Below, piece by piece: positions 41,653 through 50,449 of a stretch of 64,000 nt of DNA (position 1 is its first letter; each line of letters begins with the position of its first letter). This DNA is from Fimbriimonadaceae bacterium (GTDB lineage Bacteria; Armatimonadota; Fimbriimonadia; Fimbriimonadales; Fimbriimonadaceae): NCBI GenBank assembly GCA_019638775.1, contig JAHBTD010000003.1:186001-250000 (forward strand), in the 5' to 3' direction. A program made the translations under genes and the position numbers. Below the pieces are notes generated by a model. The model saw only the letters and a program-made list of their open reading frames with translations. It searched no databases and was not told the origin of the DNA.

Positions 41653-42156
41653 GTGAACCGTCGTCGAGGCAGACTCCGATTAATCTCAATCCCAAATGGC
41701 TATCGCCTTTTTGGTCCGTCACGCCTGTTTCGATGCCTCACCTGGCTGAGTTTTTTGTTCGGAACCGCGCTCTTTGCCGTCGCAGTTGCGATCTGGCGTG
41801 ATTCCAATTCGGCGGGCTGGCTCGGATTCGACGCCGCGAGCGTCATCTTGGGTGCAATCGGACTCTATCATTGGTCACTTTCCGTTTATTACTTCGCCAA
41901 CGGTCCAGACCGGATGCTTGGCGAGATCAACCAGAAACGGGTCAAGCTTGACCGGTGCCGAACCTTTGCTGCGGAGAATGTCCAGGCCGTGCTGATCGAC
42001 GACTTTGGAGATATCGCTTCCATGCTGGGCTTTCGGATCGACGGGAAGGAGATTTTCCTTGGCGAACTCACTGCCGTTGAGGATGTCGGTGACGTCGCTG
42101 GGCGTATCGCCGAGCTGCTGGATGTCCCCGTTCTCAGACGCCAACAGGTAGTCTGA
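41653..42156 (+). CDS. Unknown two-helix membrane protein, 167 aa
   Basis: A GTG start gives a basic N-terminus (MNRRRGRLRLIS), then two membrane segments (about residues 28-48 and 55-80) and a soluble C-terminal half with no recognised motif. It may be cotranscribed with the AhpD-like gene, which begins 6 bases later. Confidence 0.65.
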   Translation: MNRRRGRLRLISIPNGYRLFGPSRLFRCLTWLSFLFGTALFAVAVAIWRDSNSAGWLGFDAASVILGAIGLYHWSLSVYYFANGPDRMLGEINQKRVKLDRCRTFAAENVQAVLIDDFGDIASMLGFRIDGKEIFLGELTAVEDVGDVAGRIAELLDVPVLRRQQVV

Positions 42157-42161
42157 ACTTC

Positions 42162-42533
42162 ATGCGTAAGAAGGCTGTCGAGACTCGGAAGTATCGGCTG
42201 GACATGAATGAGAAGATCCTGAACTCAGGCCACAAAGAGTTCAACAAGTTCTTCGCCCTGGACACCAATGCCTACCAAGAAGGCGCGATCAGCGTCCCGA
42301 ATAAGGAGTTGATGGGTCTGGTCGGCTCCATGGTTTTGCGCTGCAACGACTGCATCTTCTATCACCTTGATCGCTGTGTTACGGAAGGCTGCTCACGCGA
42401 AGAGATACATGAGGCGATGAACATCGCCTTGGTCATCGGCGGCTCGATCGTGATTCCACATCTGCGCTACGCATTCGATGTGCTGGATGAGCTGTTCGCG
42501 GAAGGCATGCCACCAGCTCCAAACCTAGTCTGA
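42162..42533 (+). CDS. Carboxymuconolactone decarboxylase/AhpD-like protein
   Basis: A 123-residue helical protein with the AhpD-type redox motif CNDCIFYH (C-x2-C-x3-H), in the context of SMVLRCNDCIFYHLDRCVTEGCSREEIHEAMNIALVIGG. Such proteins act as peroxidase or disulfide-reductase partners, or have unknown roles. Its 3' end overlaps the 3' end of convergent maf by 67 bases. Confidence 0.92.
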   Translation: MRKKAVETRKYRLDMNEKILNSGHKEFNKFFALDTNAYQEGAISVPNKELMGLVGSMVLRCNDCIFYHLDRCVTEGCSREEIHEAMNIALVIGGSIVIPHLRYAFDVLDELFAEGMPPAPNLV

Positions 42534-43102
42534 AGGGCTTGCATAAGCGCTTCGGTGGGGAGACCAACAACGTTGTCGAAAGAGCCTTCAATGCTCGCAA
42601 TGAAGCCATTTGAGGAGTCTTGCGCCCCATAAGCTCCTGCTTTGTCCATCGGCTCACCTGTGGAGATATAAGACCAAATCTGCTCGTCCACGAGGTCGTT
42701 GAAGGTGACTTTGGAGGTGTCGGCAAAAATGTGCTGTCCGCCGGGCCAAAAGAGCGCGATACCAGTGATGACTAAGTGCGTCCGCCCGCTGAGTTGTCTC
42801 AGGATACGGTGGGCATCTCCTTCGTCCTCAGGTTTGGCAAGTTGCTCAAACTTGTCTTCCCCAATCGGCAGAGCCACGACGGTATCCCCCCCGATAACGA
42901 GGGAATCGGGCCGCTGAGAGAATATAATCCCGGCTTTTGCTGCAGCGAGCGCTTCCGCTGTCGCGAAGGGATCAGAAGTGGTCAGAGCGCCCTCATCCAG
43001 GTCGGCGTGTAAGATGTCGAATTCGGTGATAAGCTTATTGAGCAGTTGCTTTCGGCGTGGAGACGCGCTTGCCAGGATGACTGGATAAGGGATTGAGAGC
43101 AC
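42467..43102 (-). CDS. maf: Maf-family nucleotide pyrophosphatase
   Basis: Hydrolyses non-canonical nucleoside triphosphates; related to septum inhibition when overproduced. The 211-residue protein has ILASASPRRKQLL, SLVIGGDTVVAL, EGDAHRILRQLSG and PMDKAGAYGAQDSSNGFIASIEGSFDNVVGLP. The C-terminal tail of about 15 residues (MPSANSSSSTSNA) is translated from the region overlapping the AhpD-like gene and looks low-complexity. Confidence 0.95.
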   Translation of the reverse strand: MLSIPYPVILASASPRRKQLLNKLITEFDILHADLDEGALTTSDPFATAEALAAAKAGIIFSQRPDSLVIGGDTVVALPIGEDKFEQLAKPEDEGDAHRILRQLSGRTHLVITGIALFWPGGQHIFADTSKVTFNDLVDEQIWSYISTGEPMDKAGAYGAQDSSNGFIASIEGSFDNVVGLPTEALMQALQTRFGAGGMPSANSSSSTSNA

Positions 43103-43212
43103 AAGAAGATTATGTCCGTTCGCACCGTTTGCTTCTTTGGATTCATGCTCGCGACTGGAGTTGCTTCAAGCTTAGTCGTCGAACCTCGTAGGCCAATTCT
43201 GGATGGAGTTTT

Positions 43213-43722
43213 CTATTTGCCTTCAATAAGCGAGGACAGTATCTGCGCAAATTCCGTGAAATTGTTTGCGATCGTAACAACTCTGACTTCCTCGGTATCT
43301 ACCCAGATTACTGGCGGCTCCCCGCTGTCAAAGGATTTTCGGTAGTCCAGCATGACAGCCGTATGTCCGTCGCCTCCGAGTACGATCCCAGGCGAGGGAT
43401 AGTCCCATTCTTCAATCATGTAGGCGGAACCGGTGTCACTATCAATCCCGTTCTCATAGCCGATGCCCGATATTGACCTGAAAGAAACCTCACAGGCATT
43501 GATCACGAAGAATTCGCCTCTGACGAATCCTCCGTTGACCACGCGGCAGAACTCAAGATAACTGTGGGGTAGTTGGAGTCCTAGCTTTTGCTCAGCAACC
43601 GCTATCATTCTGTCGGTAAGAGGAGGTCCGTAATAAGGCTTCAAGTGCTCGATGCTGTTGATGGCGCTCAGTGAGATAGCAAGGTCAAGCGGCTCAATAA
43701 TCTTTTCAGCAAGCGTTTTCAT
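43213..43722 (-). CDS. SMI1/KNR4 (SUKH) family protein
   Basis: A 169-residue protein with the SUKH fold signature: PLTDRMIAVAEQKLGLQLPHSYLEFCRVVNGG near residues 35-66, and VLGGDGHTAVMLDYRK later. In bacteria these proteins are often immunity proteins for contact-dependent toxins. No toxin gene is adjacent, so the role is open. Confidence 0.85.
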   Translation of the reverse strand: MKTLAEKIIEPLDLAISLSAINSIEHLKPYYGPPLTDRMIAVAEQKLGLQLPHSYLEFCRVVNGGFVRGEFFVINACEVSFRSISGIGYENGIDSDTGSAYMIEEWDYPSPGIVLGGDGHTAVMLDYRKSFDSGEPPVIWVDTEEVRVVTIANNFTEFAQILSSLIEGK

Positions 43723-44253
43723 CTCGACTCTGCTGAAGATAGCTTACTGCGCAAGTAGCATAGATAGGCAAATCTATCCCGACAGCCAAAAACCGGGCCT
43801 ATCGACCCTGGTGTGGGACCACTGTCCCGAGAGCTGGGACCACTCTTGGGACCCGTTTCAGATTCAATTTCAGAAATTGTTTGCGAAAGGCCAAAAGTCC
43901 GATTGCTACCCGTAATTTCACAGGCCACACTTTTCCCAGCGCCTAAAGCGCAAAGAAGGAGAGCTGAAGAACATTGCGATCACGATGGCTTTTTGTTTGA
44001 GCTGCTCTGCACTGGTTACAGTGCAGGCAACCCATCAAAAGCCAAACCCTCCGTGTCGATGACGCATTGAGGAGCAAGCTTCGCAAGTGCATCTTCGTTT
44101 TGGATGGACGCCCCAGCCGCATTCTGCGGCTGGGCTCGGTTCATCCATATGACCAGGTTTAGGCCCATGGCGCTCGGCACGGAAACCCATGTTGAGCTTT
44201 GAATTCGGGCACGACTCATTACCATCAAAAATGCTCGACCCAGAGAATCAACC
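43723..44253. other. Non-coding stretch with direct repeats and two perfect hairpins
   Basis: About 530 bases with no supported gene. It holds GGGACCACT twice (about 43816 and 43839), CTGCACTG-GTTA-CAGTGCAG (44007-44026) and a perfect 10-bp hairpin CCCAGCCGCA-TTC-TGCGGCTGGG (about 44112-44134). Neither hairpin has a T-run. It looks like decayed sequence or a structured non-coding region. Confidence 0.4.
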
Positions 44254-45006
44254 ATGAAAAACACAATGCTCATGATCTGTGCCGTTCTGCCTGCCGTTAG
44301 TTTCGGGCAGAATCTGGCGCAGGACAAACCCACGATCCTCACTGACCGACCGGCTTTTACAGACTCGGCAGCAGTCGTTCCACTTCGCTGGCTTCAGATC
44401 GAATCCGGCCTGACCTATCAGCGGATCCCAGGGGGCTCTGTCGTAAACGGACCGGAAGCGCTTCTGCGCTACGGATAGTCCCCACGAACCGAACTTCGTG
44501 TCGGGCTGCCCGATTACGCTCGCCTCGTCATCTACGGCAATAAGCTGAGCGGATACGGCGATGGCAGTCTCGGATTCAAATTTGAAGCGCCGGAACGAGT
44601 GCTCGGCTTCAATGTTGCCGCAACGATTGAGACATCCATCCCAACCCGCGACGAGTTTTCGACGCGAACGTACGATCCCACAGTCAAGGTAGCGTATTCG
44701 AGAAGCCTCGGCTCTATGTGGACGCTCTCAGCAATGACCGCGGGGACGTGGAGCGACGAAGGCGGCGATCGCAAGCTCTATGTGCAGCAGTCCGTGTCGA
44801 TCGGACGCCAGCTTCGTCAAGGTGTCGGCGCTTTCGTTGAGTACTCAGGCATCTTCAATCGGACGGCATTGCCCGATCATATCGCGCACGCCGGATTGTC
44901 CTGGAAGCTTGATAACAACCGCCAAGTGGATCTCCACTTTGGATACTTCGTGTCTGGCAGTGACCGCATGCCGTTCGTTGGAGCGGGCTACTCAATTCGG
45001 TTCTAA
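44254..45006 (+). pseudogene. Outer-membrane barrel gene broken by an amber codon
   Basis: Paralogue of the barrel gene at 45984-46733, with similar sequence along its whole length: DRPAFTDSAAVVPLRWLQIESGLTYQ, SGYGDGSLGFKFE, and the C-terminal DRMPFVGAGYSIRF ending in an aromatic residue as in outer-membrane barrels. An in-frame TAG at 44476-44478 sits where the paralogue has ATG (RYG-TAG-SPRTELRVG against RYGMAPRSELRIG); both halves are in the same frame. It has a signal peptide at its start. It is either a recent pseudogene, or read through at low level; a sequencing error must be excluded. Confidence 0.8.
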
Positions 45007-45014
45007 CATTTGCA

Positions 45015-45072
45015 GGCGGAGGTTCAATGGCACAAAAAAGTGCTTACAACGAACCTCCGCCAACTCTAATAT
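45015..45072 (+). promoter_or_regulatory. Promoter inside an 11-bp inverted repeat
   Basis: TTACAA (45044-45049), a 17-base spacer and TAATAT (45067-45072) precede the hydrolase gene, 15 bases before its ATG. GGCGGAGGTTC (45015-45025) and GAACCTCCGCC (45051-45061) flank the -35, with GCAC/GTGC inside. The hairpin could end the upstream transcript and the palindrome could bind a regulator. Confidence 0.55.
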
Positions 45073-45087
45073 GTCTATCCTAACACG

Positions 45088-45819
45088 ATGAGATTTGCTG
45101 CGCTTCTTCTAACTCTGTTTGTATGCACGCTTTCGGTTGCCCAAACCAAAGACGTCACCCTTACAGCCGCTGACGGCAAAAAGGTCTTTGGCAAGTACTA
45201 CAAGGCCACAGGCAAGGTGAAGGGCGCTGTCCTCATGTTCCATCAGGCACGGTCGAACATGGAGGAGTATTCCAACATTGCTCCCCGGGTAGCAAAGCTG
45301 GGCTACGATTGTATGACCATCGACCAGCGCTCCGGCGGCGAAATGTGGGGGGTGAAGAACAAAACAGCAGCACAATATCCCGCCTCTCAGAACTTCCTCC
45401 AAGCCTACGCCGACCTTGAAGCTGCCTTTAACTGGGCAAAGACAAACAAGTACAAAAAGATTGTGGCCTGGGGCAGCAGCTACAGCTCTTCACTGGCCCT
45501 CAAACTTGGCGCTGAGCACTCCGAAGTGAGCGCGGTTCTTGCCTTTTCTCCCGGCGAATACTTTGGACAAAAGGGGCTTGTAGGCGGTTGGAATTCAAAG
45601 ATGAAAGCACGCGCTCTATTCGCTTTTACCAAGGACGAGGCGATCAAAGGCGGCATCGACCTTTATGACACTGCGGGCAATTTTCCAAACCGAAAGTACG
45701 ATGTGATGGCAGTTCACAAGGACGGTCTTCACGGGAGTTCAACCCTTCGCAAGGACAAGAACACCAAGAGCCTTGAGTACTACTGGACGATGGTCGAAGA
45801 GTTTCTCAAGAACCTCTGA
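45088..45819 (+). CDS. Exported alpha/beta-hydrolase
   Basis: A 243-residue protein with a signal peptide (cleavage after VAQ, residue 19) and an alpha/beta-hydrolase fold like dienelactone hydrolase: VLMFHQARSNMEEYSNIAPRVAKLGYDCMTIDQR, nucleophile region VAWGSSYSSSLAL, and the presumed catalytic His in KDGLHGSS. The nucleophile motif is GSSYS rather than GxSxG. Substrate unknown. The ATG has no Shine-Dalgarno. Confidence 0.85.
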   Translation: MRFAALLLTLFVCTLSVAQTKDVTLTAADGKKVFGKYYKATGKVKGAVLMFHQARSNMEEYSNIAPRVAKLGYDCMTIDQRSGGEMWGVKNKTAAQYPASQNFLQAYADLEAAFNWAKTNKYKKIVAWGSSYSSSLALKLGAEHSEVSAVLAFSPGEYFGQKGLVGGWNSKMKARALFAFTKDEAIKGGIDLYDTAGNFPNRKYDVMAVHKDGLHGSSTLRKDKNTKSLEYYWTMVEEFLKNL

Positions 45820-45903
45820 CCGCGCCCGCAAAGCCTGTTTTCAACGGTCAAGTTTCCCGATTCAAGGTGATGCCTCACCTACAGGACCTAGGGAAAGCAT
45901 CAA

Positions 45904-45973
45904 AGTTTAGCCATGGTTACACTTTTGTGGTTTTGCTGTGCTACACTTTCTAAATGTAGCCAAGGCTACATTT
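45904..45973 (+). promoter_or_regulatory. Two metalloregulator-type operators before the metal operon
   Basis: The second site (45952-45973) is a perfect 22-bp palindrome AAATGTAGCC-AA-GGCTACATTT. The first (45904-45925) is a near copy AAGTTTAGCC-AT-GGTTACACTT. A half-site, GCTACACTT, lies between them (about 45940-45948). The layout recalls MntR/DtxR-family operators and lies just before an outer-membrane barrel and a TroA-type metal ABC operon. The promoter must overlap the sites; no consensus -35/-10 pair stands out. Confidence 0.7.
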
Positions 45974-45983
45974 TTTGAAAGCC

Positions 45984-46733
45984 ATGAAAATCGTCCCTTT
46001 ACTGACTTGTTTCGCTCTCGCGACTGTTGCGTTTGCTCAAGACAAAGCCACCCCGCAAGGTCCGATTGTGACCGATCGCCCAGACTTCACCGAATCTGCA
46101 AACGTAGTGCCATTGAGGTGGCTGCAGTTCGAGTCCGGCTTTACCTACCAAGGGATTCGCGGAGGCTCCTCCATAAGCGGTCCCGAAGCTCTCATCCGCT
46201 ATGGTATGGCCCCTCGATCAGAACTGAGAATCGGCATCCCCGATTACGGTCGCCTCGTGCTCTTAGGCAACTCCGAAGTTGGATTCGCCGACGGCAGTCT
46301 TGGATTTAAGTTTGAAACAGAAAAGCCGGTGCTTGGCTTCGACGTGGCCGTGATCGTTGAGACGTCGATCCCCACGCGGGGAGCATTCTCATCCGACTCT
46401 TCAGAACCTGCCGTTAAGCTCTGTTACGCACGCGATTTTAGTTCTGGATGGAGTCTTTCGGCGATGAGCGTTGGCGTTTGGACGAAAGATGACGGAAACC
46501 GGACCATCCTTCAACAAACAGTTGCCCTCGCTCGCGAACTCTCTGGCGGCCTCGGATTCTTCATCGAATATGCTGGCACCTATCACAAGTCGATGAAATC
46601 GGAGCATGTCGCCCACGGCGGGTTTGCTTATCAGCTAAGCAACGACCGTCAAATTGATCTTCACTTCGGCACTTCGCTTTCGGGCAATGACCGAATGCCG
46701 TTCATAGGAGTAGGGTATGCGGTCCGATTTTAA
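45984..46733 (+). CDS. Outer-membrane barrel of the MetA_deg type, head of the metal operon
   Basis: A 249-residue exported protein of the PF13557 type, with a signal peptide (MKIVPLLTCFALATVAFAQ). The family-like N-terminal motif is TDRPDFTESANVVPLRWLQFESGFTYQ; alternating beta strands and a terminal aromatic (AVRF) suit an outer-membrane channel. I start at the ATG at 45984; a TTG lies three codons upstream. It is followed by mntA with a 17-base overlap, so it may admit the metal through the outer membrane. The operators are immediately upstream. Confidence 0.8.
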   Translation: MKIVPLLTCFALATVAFAQDKATPQGPIVTDRPDFTESANVVPLRWLQFESGFTYQGIRGGSSISGPEALIRYGMAPRSELRIGIPDYGRLVLLGNSEVGFADGSLGFKFETEKPVLGFDVAVIVETSIPTRGAFSSDSSEPAVKLCYARDFSSGWSLSAMSVGVWTKDDGNRTILQQTVALARELSGGLGFFIEYAGTYHKSMKSEHVAHGGFAYQLSNDRQIDLHFGTSLSGNDRMPFIGVGYAVRF

Positions 46734-47685
46734 CCTTCGTGTACGGTTTGCCGTACTCGCGGCGATCCTGGTAACTGCGCTCGTCACCGCCCTTGGCTGT
46801 GGGCCCGATGACACCACATCAGGCTCGAAAAGCGGGGAACGGCGTGATGGTCCAGTGAGGATCGTAGCGACGACAGGCATGGTCGGAGACCTTGCTCGGC
46901 GCGTTGGCGGTGAACACGTCACCGTTGATGTCCTCATGGGAGCAGGCGTCGATCCACATTTGTATAAAGCCTCTCCAGGCGACATCACGAAGCTCACGAG
47001 TGCGGACCTGGTGCTCTACAGCGGGCACCACCTCGAAGGGAAGATGGCGGACGTTCTTGTCCAGGTCGGGCGAAAGCGCCCCGTTCTCGCCGTAACCGAG
47101 CGCATTCCGGAGGACCAGCTACTTAGCGATGTTGTAAACACAGAATTCCCGGACCCCCACCTTTGGTTCGATGTGGCGCTGTGGTCGAAGGGATTGGACC
47201 CGGTTGCCGAGATCCTGAGTGAAGTCGATCCCGCAAATGCAGAGGCCTATAGGGCGAATGCCGAGGGCTATCGCAAAGAGCTGCTTGAGCTCGACGCAGA
47301 GATTCGGGCACAGGTTGCCACCATCCCAAAACCTCGGCGTCTCCTAATCACCGCTCACGACGCTTTTCGATACTATGGGCGGGCGTATGGCATCGAAGTT
47401 CGGGGCATCCAAGGCATCAGCACCGAATCGGAAGCTGGCCTGAGCGAGATCAACCGTCTTGTCGATTTGATCGCAACACGCAAGGTCACAGCGGTCTTTG
47501 TCGAGACTTCGGTGTCGGCCAAGAATGTTCAGGCTTTGATCGAAGGCGCGCAGCAGCGTGGGCTGAAGGTGCGCATCGGCGGAAACTTGTTCAGTGACGC
47601 GATGGGCGCGCCCGGAACTCCGGAAGGAACCTATCAGGGAATGGTACGCCACAATACAAAACAGATTGTACAGGCATTACGATGA
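46717..47685 (+). CDS. mntA: Metal-binding protein of a TroA/MntA-type ABC importer
   Basis: Periplasmic metal-binding lipoprotein, 322 residues. It has a signal with lipobox-like TALGC (Cys28). Cluster A-I ligands are visible: DPHLYK (His81), SGHHLEG, DPHLWFD (His149) and TAHDAF. The C-terminal [31 protein letters not shown] matches the TroA/manganese-iron branch rather than the His-rich-loop ZnuA branch. Manganese is therefore likely, with zinc or iron possible. It overlaps the barrel gene by 17 bases and mntB by 4. Confidence 0.9.
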   Translation: MRSDFNLRVRFAVLAAILVTALVTALGCGPDDTTSGSKSGERRDGPVRIVATTGMVGDLARRVGGEHVTVDVLMGAGVDPHLYKASPGDITKLTSADLVLYSGHHLEGKMADVLVQVGRKRPVLAVTERIPEDQLLSDVVNTEFPDPHLWFDVALWSKGLDPVAEILSEVDPANAEAYRANAEGYRKELLELDAEIRAQVATIPKPRRLLITAHDAFRYYGRAYGIEVRGIQGISTESEAGLSEINRLVDLIATRKVTAVFVETSVSAKNVQALIEGAQQRGLKVRIGGNLFSDAMGAPGTPEGTYQGMVRHNTKQIVQALR

Positions 47686-48434
47686 TCGCTTTTGAAGTCC
47701 GAAACTTGACCGTTGTCTATGACCGCAAGCCGGTCCTGCAAGACGTATCTCTCGTCATTCCCGCAAACGAACTCGTGGCAATCGTCGGTCCGAACGGGGC
47801 TGGCAAAAGCACGCTGATCAAGGCGGCTCTTGGGCTGGTGCCTCGTCTTAGTGGGGCCTTTCAGGCCTTCGGGCAGCCACTCGAAGGCCACGACAAACGC
47901 ATCGGCTATGTGCCGCAGCGTGAAAGCGTTGACTGGGATTTTCCCGTCAGCGTGATGGACGTCGTGATGATGGGCACCTATGGGCGCGTGGGCTGGTTCC
48001 GCCGTCCGGGCAAAGCTGAAAAGGAGTCTGCCGAATCTGCGCTGGACGCGGTCGGCATGTTGGACTATCGCCATAGGCAGATCAGCCAACTCTCTGGTGG
48101 CCAGCAGCAGCGAGTTTTCCTTGCCCGAGCTCTTGCGCAAGAGGCAACCTTCTATTTTATGGATGAGCCGTTCGCCGGTGTCGATGCTGCGACCGAACAG
48201 GCAATCGTCGAAATCCTCCGTCGAATCCGTCAAAGCGGTGGAACGGTGGTGATGGTTCATCACGACTTGGAGACAGTGCCGGAGTATTTTGATTCCGTCG
48301 TGCTGTTGAATAAGTGCGTGATCGCCCAAGGTGCGGTCAAGCAAACGTTTACCGACGACAACCTCAAGCGCACCTACGGTGGCAAATTGCTTTCGCTCGG
48401 GACGCTTGGGCTCGGGGGAGCCGCCGCCGGTTGA
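47682..48434 (+). CDS. mntB: Metal ABC importer ATPase
   Basis: A 250-residue ATPase of the TroB/MntB/ZnuC type. Walker A is GPNGAGKST (residues 36-44), signature [15 protein letters not shown] (about 137), Walker [13 protein letters not shown], and the H-loop is in VMVHHDLE. The start overlaps mntA (ATGA). Confidence 0.95.
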   Translation: MIAFEVRNLTVVYDRKPVLQDVSLVIPANELVAIVGPNGAGKSTLIKAALGLVPRLSGAFQAFGQPLEGHDKRIGYVPQRESVDWDFPVSVMDVVMMGTYGRVGWFRRPGKAEKESAESALDAVGMLDYRHRQISQLSGGQQQRVFLARALAQEATFYFMDEPFAGVDAATEQAIVEILRRIRQSGGTVVMVHHDLETVPEYFDSVVLLNKCVIAQGAVKQTFTDDNLKRTYGGKLLSLGTLGLGGAAAG

Positions 48435-49498
48435 CATACAACACACTCATTGTTTTGATTGGGGCTGCTCTGCTTGGTGCGCTTTGCGGTGGGGTAGGCA
48501 CGCTCACCGTTTTACGTCGGCGGGCCTTGCTCGGCGATGCCATCGCGCATGCGGCGTTGCCCGGAATAGGGCTTGGCTTTCTTATCTTCAAATCGAAATC
48601 TCTTCCTGTGTTGCTGCTCGGCGCGCTCGCTACCGGCTTGCTTGGGGTTTGGGTGATCGCGATGGTGCGCAGACATAGCCGAACCAAGGAGGATGCCGCT
48701 CTGGGGCTGGTGCTGTCGGTTTTTTTTGGCGCTGGCATTGCGCTTTCGAGGCACATCCAGAATGCCGTGCCGGACGGCAGTCAAGCGGGCTTGGATACCT
48801 ATCTCCTCGGAAAGGCCGCGGGCATTGTGCGTCAAGACGTCATGCTGGTCGCTCTCGTCAGCATTGTTTGTCTTGCGGTGTTGGTCGTTCTCTTCAAAGA
48901 GCTTCGTCTATTGAGCTTTGACCCAGACTACGCTCGTTCGCTCGGCTGGAATACAGTTGTCCTCGACTTTGCTGCGATGGCGATGGTGGCTTCGGCGGTG
49001 GTCGTGGGTTTACCGATGGTCGGGATCGTGCTCGTTGCTGCGTTGACGATTTTGCCAGCAGTCGCGGCTAGATTTTGGACGGAGAGCCTGAGCAAACTGA
49101 TGCTGATCGCCGCTGGTGTGGGAGCGGCGAGCGCCGCTTCAGGCGCTCTTCTGAGCGCATCATTTGACAAGATGCCAACCGGGCCTGTGATGATCCTCAT
49201 TGCCGGGGGATGTTTTGTTGTTTCCGCACTCGTCGCCCCAAATCGGGGATTGATCACTTACACGCTTCGTGAGCGTCGAGGAAGGCTGAGCCACGGCGCA
49301 CGTCTTACGGCCCGCTTGCTGATGGAATCCCCTGACGGGGTTCCCATAATGGTCGCGACAAAGACGCTGCAGAGCTATGGGGTTCGCGATCCCAGGCAGT
49401 CGCTGCTTGAGGCCTCACGCCGAGGATGGGTCGAGTTGAGCCGTGATGCTTACAAGCTCACTCCGGAAGGGATGGAGGCTGCGAATGTCGTGGATTGA
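48431..49498 (+). CDS. mntC: Metal ABC permease fused to a C-terminal winged-helix domain
   Basis: A 355-residue permease from a TTG at 48431 that overlaps the mntB stop (TTGA), with GGGGGAG in the expected place. It has about eight membrane segments ([42 protein letters not shown] and further). After the last segment, residues about 275-355 are soluble and read [56 protein letters not shown], a winged-helix pattern. Permeases with such extensions are known in the TroC/MntC branch. Confidence 0.85.
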   Translation: MTYNTLIVLIGAALLGALCGGVGTLTVLRRRALLGDAIAHAALPGIGLGFLIFKSKSLPVLLLGALATGLLGVWVIAMVRRHSRTKEDAALGLVLSVFFGAGIALSRHIQNAVPDGSQAGLDTYLLGKAAGIVRQDVMLVALVSIVCLAVLVVLFKELRLLSFDPDYARSLGWNTVVLDFAAMAMVASAVVVGLPMVGIVLVAALTILPAVAARFWTESLSKLMLIAAGVGAASAASGALLSASFDKMPTGPVMILIAGGCFVVSALVAPNRGLITYTLRERRGRLSHGARLTARLLMESPDGVPIMVATKTLQSYGVRDPRQSLLEASRRGWVELSRDAYKLTPEGMEAANVVD

Positions 49499-50396
49499 CA
49501 ACCTCAGCCCCGAAGTACGCATGGCCTTCTGGACAATCCTCGTGGCCAGCATCTGCTCGATCATGTGTGCCCTGCTTGGGGTTTGGCTTGTGCTTCAAAG
49601 GATGAGCTTGACTGGCGATGCGATCAGCCACTCGGTACTGCCGGGGTTGGCGCTAACCTTTGTCTGGTTTGGCACTCGTGATCCCGTGCCAATGATGTTG
49701 GGAGCCGTTGTTGCCGGTGTGCTTACGGTGGTATTCACACGCGGCATTGGGAAGCTGACAAAAGTGCGTGAAGATGCTGGACTGGGGGTCGTTTTTACAA
49801 TTCTGTTTGCCATTGGTGTCTTCGTGATCACTCGCTATGCCGCTCAGATCGACCTCGACCCCGGCTGTGTCTTGTACGGATTGGTGGAGTTTGTTTCGAT
49901 CGACACGGCCCCGTTTGGTGGTACCGAGGTGCCTCGGGCGCTCATCACGATCTTGCCCGCATTTGCGGTTGTTGCCGCTGGCCTCTGGCTCTTCAAGCGC
50001 GAGATTGCCTTGATGGCATTTGATCCGGCGCTTTCCGCATCACTCGGCAAGAAACCCAACGCAATCTACTTCGGATTGATGGCCCTCGTCGCTATTGCCA
50101 CCGTTGCAAGCTTTGAAGCAGTCGGGGCGATCTTGGTCGTCGCAATGCTCATTGGTCCTGCAGCGACAGCTCAACTTCTCACGCGAAAGCTGCGAGCCAT
50201 GTTCGTCATCTCTGTGGTCTTGGCGGTCGTTTCGTCGGTTGGAGGCTATGCCCTTGCCGTACGATGGAATACGAGCGTGGCGGGAATGATGGCGGTGTGC
50301 ACGGGTTTGCTTTACGCTGGAGCTTTTCTCTGGTCGCTGGTGGAGCAGCGAATAAACCATCGTCGGGTTCTGCTTGGGGACACCATTTCTACGTAA
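49485..50396 (+). CDS. mntD: Second metal ABC permease
   Basis: A 303-residue permease from the ATG at 49485, behind GGAGG and overlapping mntC by 14 bases. About eight membrane segments, with GDAISHSVLPGLALTF and EDAGLGVVFTILFAIGVFVITRYAAQIDLDPGCVLYG as in TroD/MntD-type proteins. Together with mntC it forms a heterodimeric channel. The next gene (ccmA) starts 53 bases on. Confidence 0.9.
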   Translation: MSWIDNLSPEVRMAFWTILVASICSIMCALLGVWLVLQRMSLTGDAISHSVLPGLALTFVWFGTRDPVPMMLGAVVAGVLTVVFTRGIGKLTKVREDAGLGVVFTILFAIGVFVITRYAAQIDLDPGCVLYGLVEFVSIDTAPFGGTEVPRALITILPAFAVVAAGLWLFKREIALMAFDPALSASLGKKPNAIYFGLMALVAIATVASFEAVGAILVVAMLIGPAATAQLLTRKLRAMFVISVVLAVVSSVGGYALAVRWNTSVAGMMAVCTGLLYAGAFLWSLVEQRINHRRVLLGDTIST

Positions 50397-50449
50397 GCCA
50401 CTTGGCCTGTGCTCCAATACTTGAACCTCACCCTGCCATACTCATACCC

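Noticed and set aside
43112-43345. A 77-codon plus-strand frame with a signal-like N-terminus between maf and the SUKH gene
   Set aside because: It runs into the SUKH gene from the opposite strand and has no Shine-Dalgarno; the hydrophobic start is probably chance.
48314-48430. Longer N-terminus for mntC starting inside mntB
   Set aside because: The extra residues are not membrane-permease-like and read over mntB; the TTG at 48431 overlaps the mntB stop as expected for coupling.
47634-48446. A 270-codon minus-strand frame opposite mntB
   Set aside because: Antisense to a canonical ABC ATPase, with no ribosome site.
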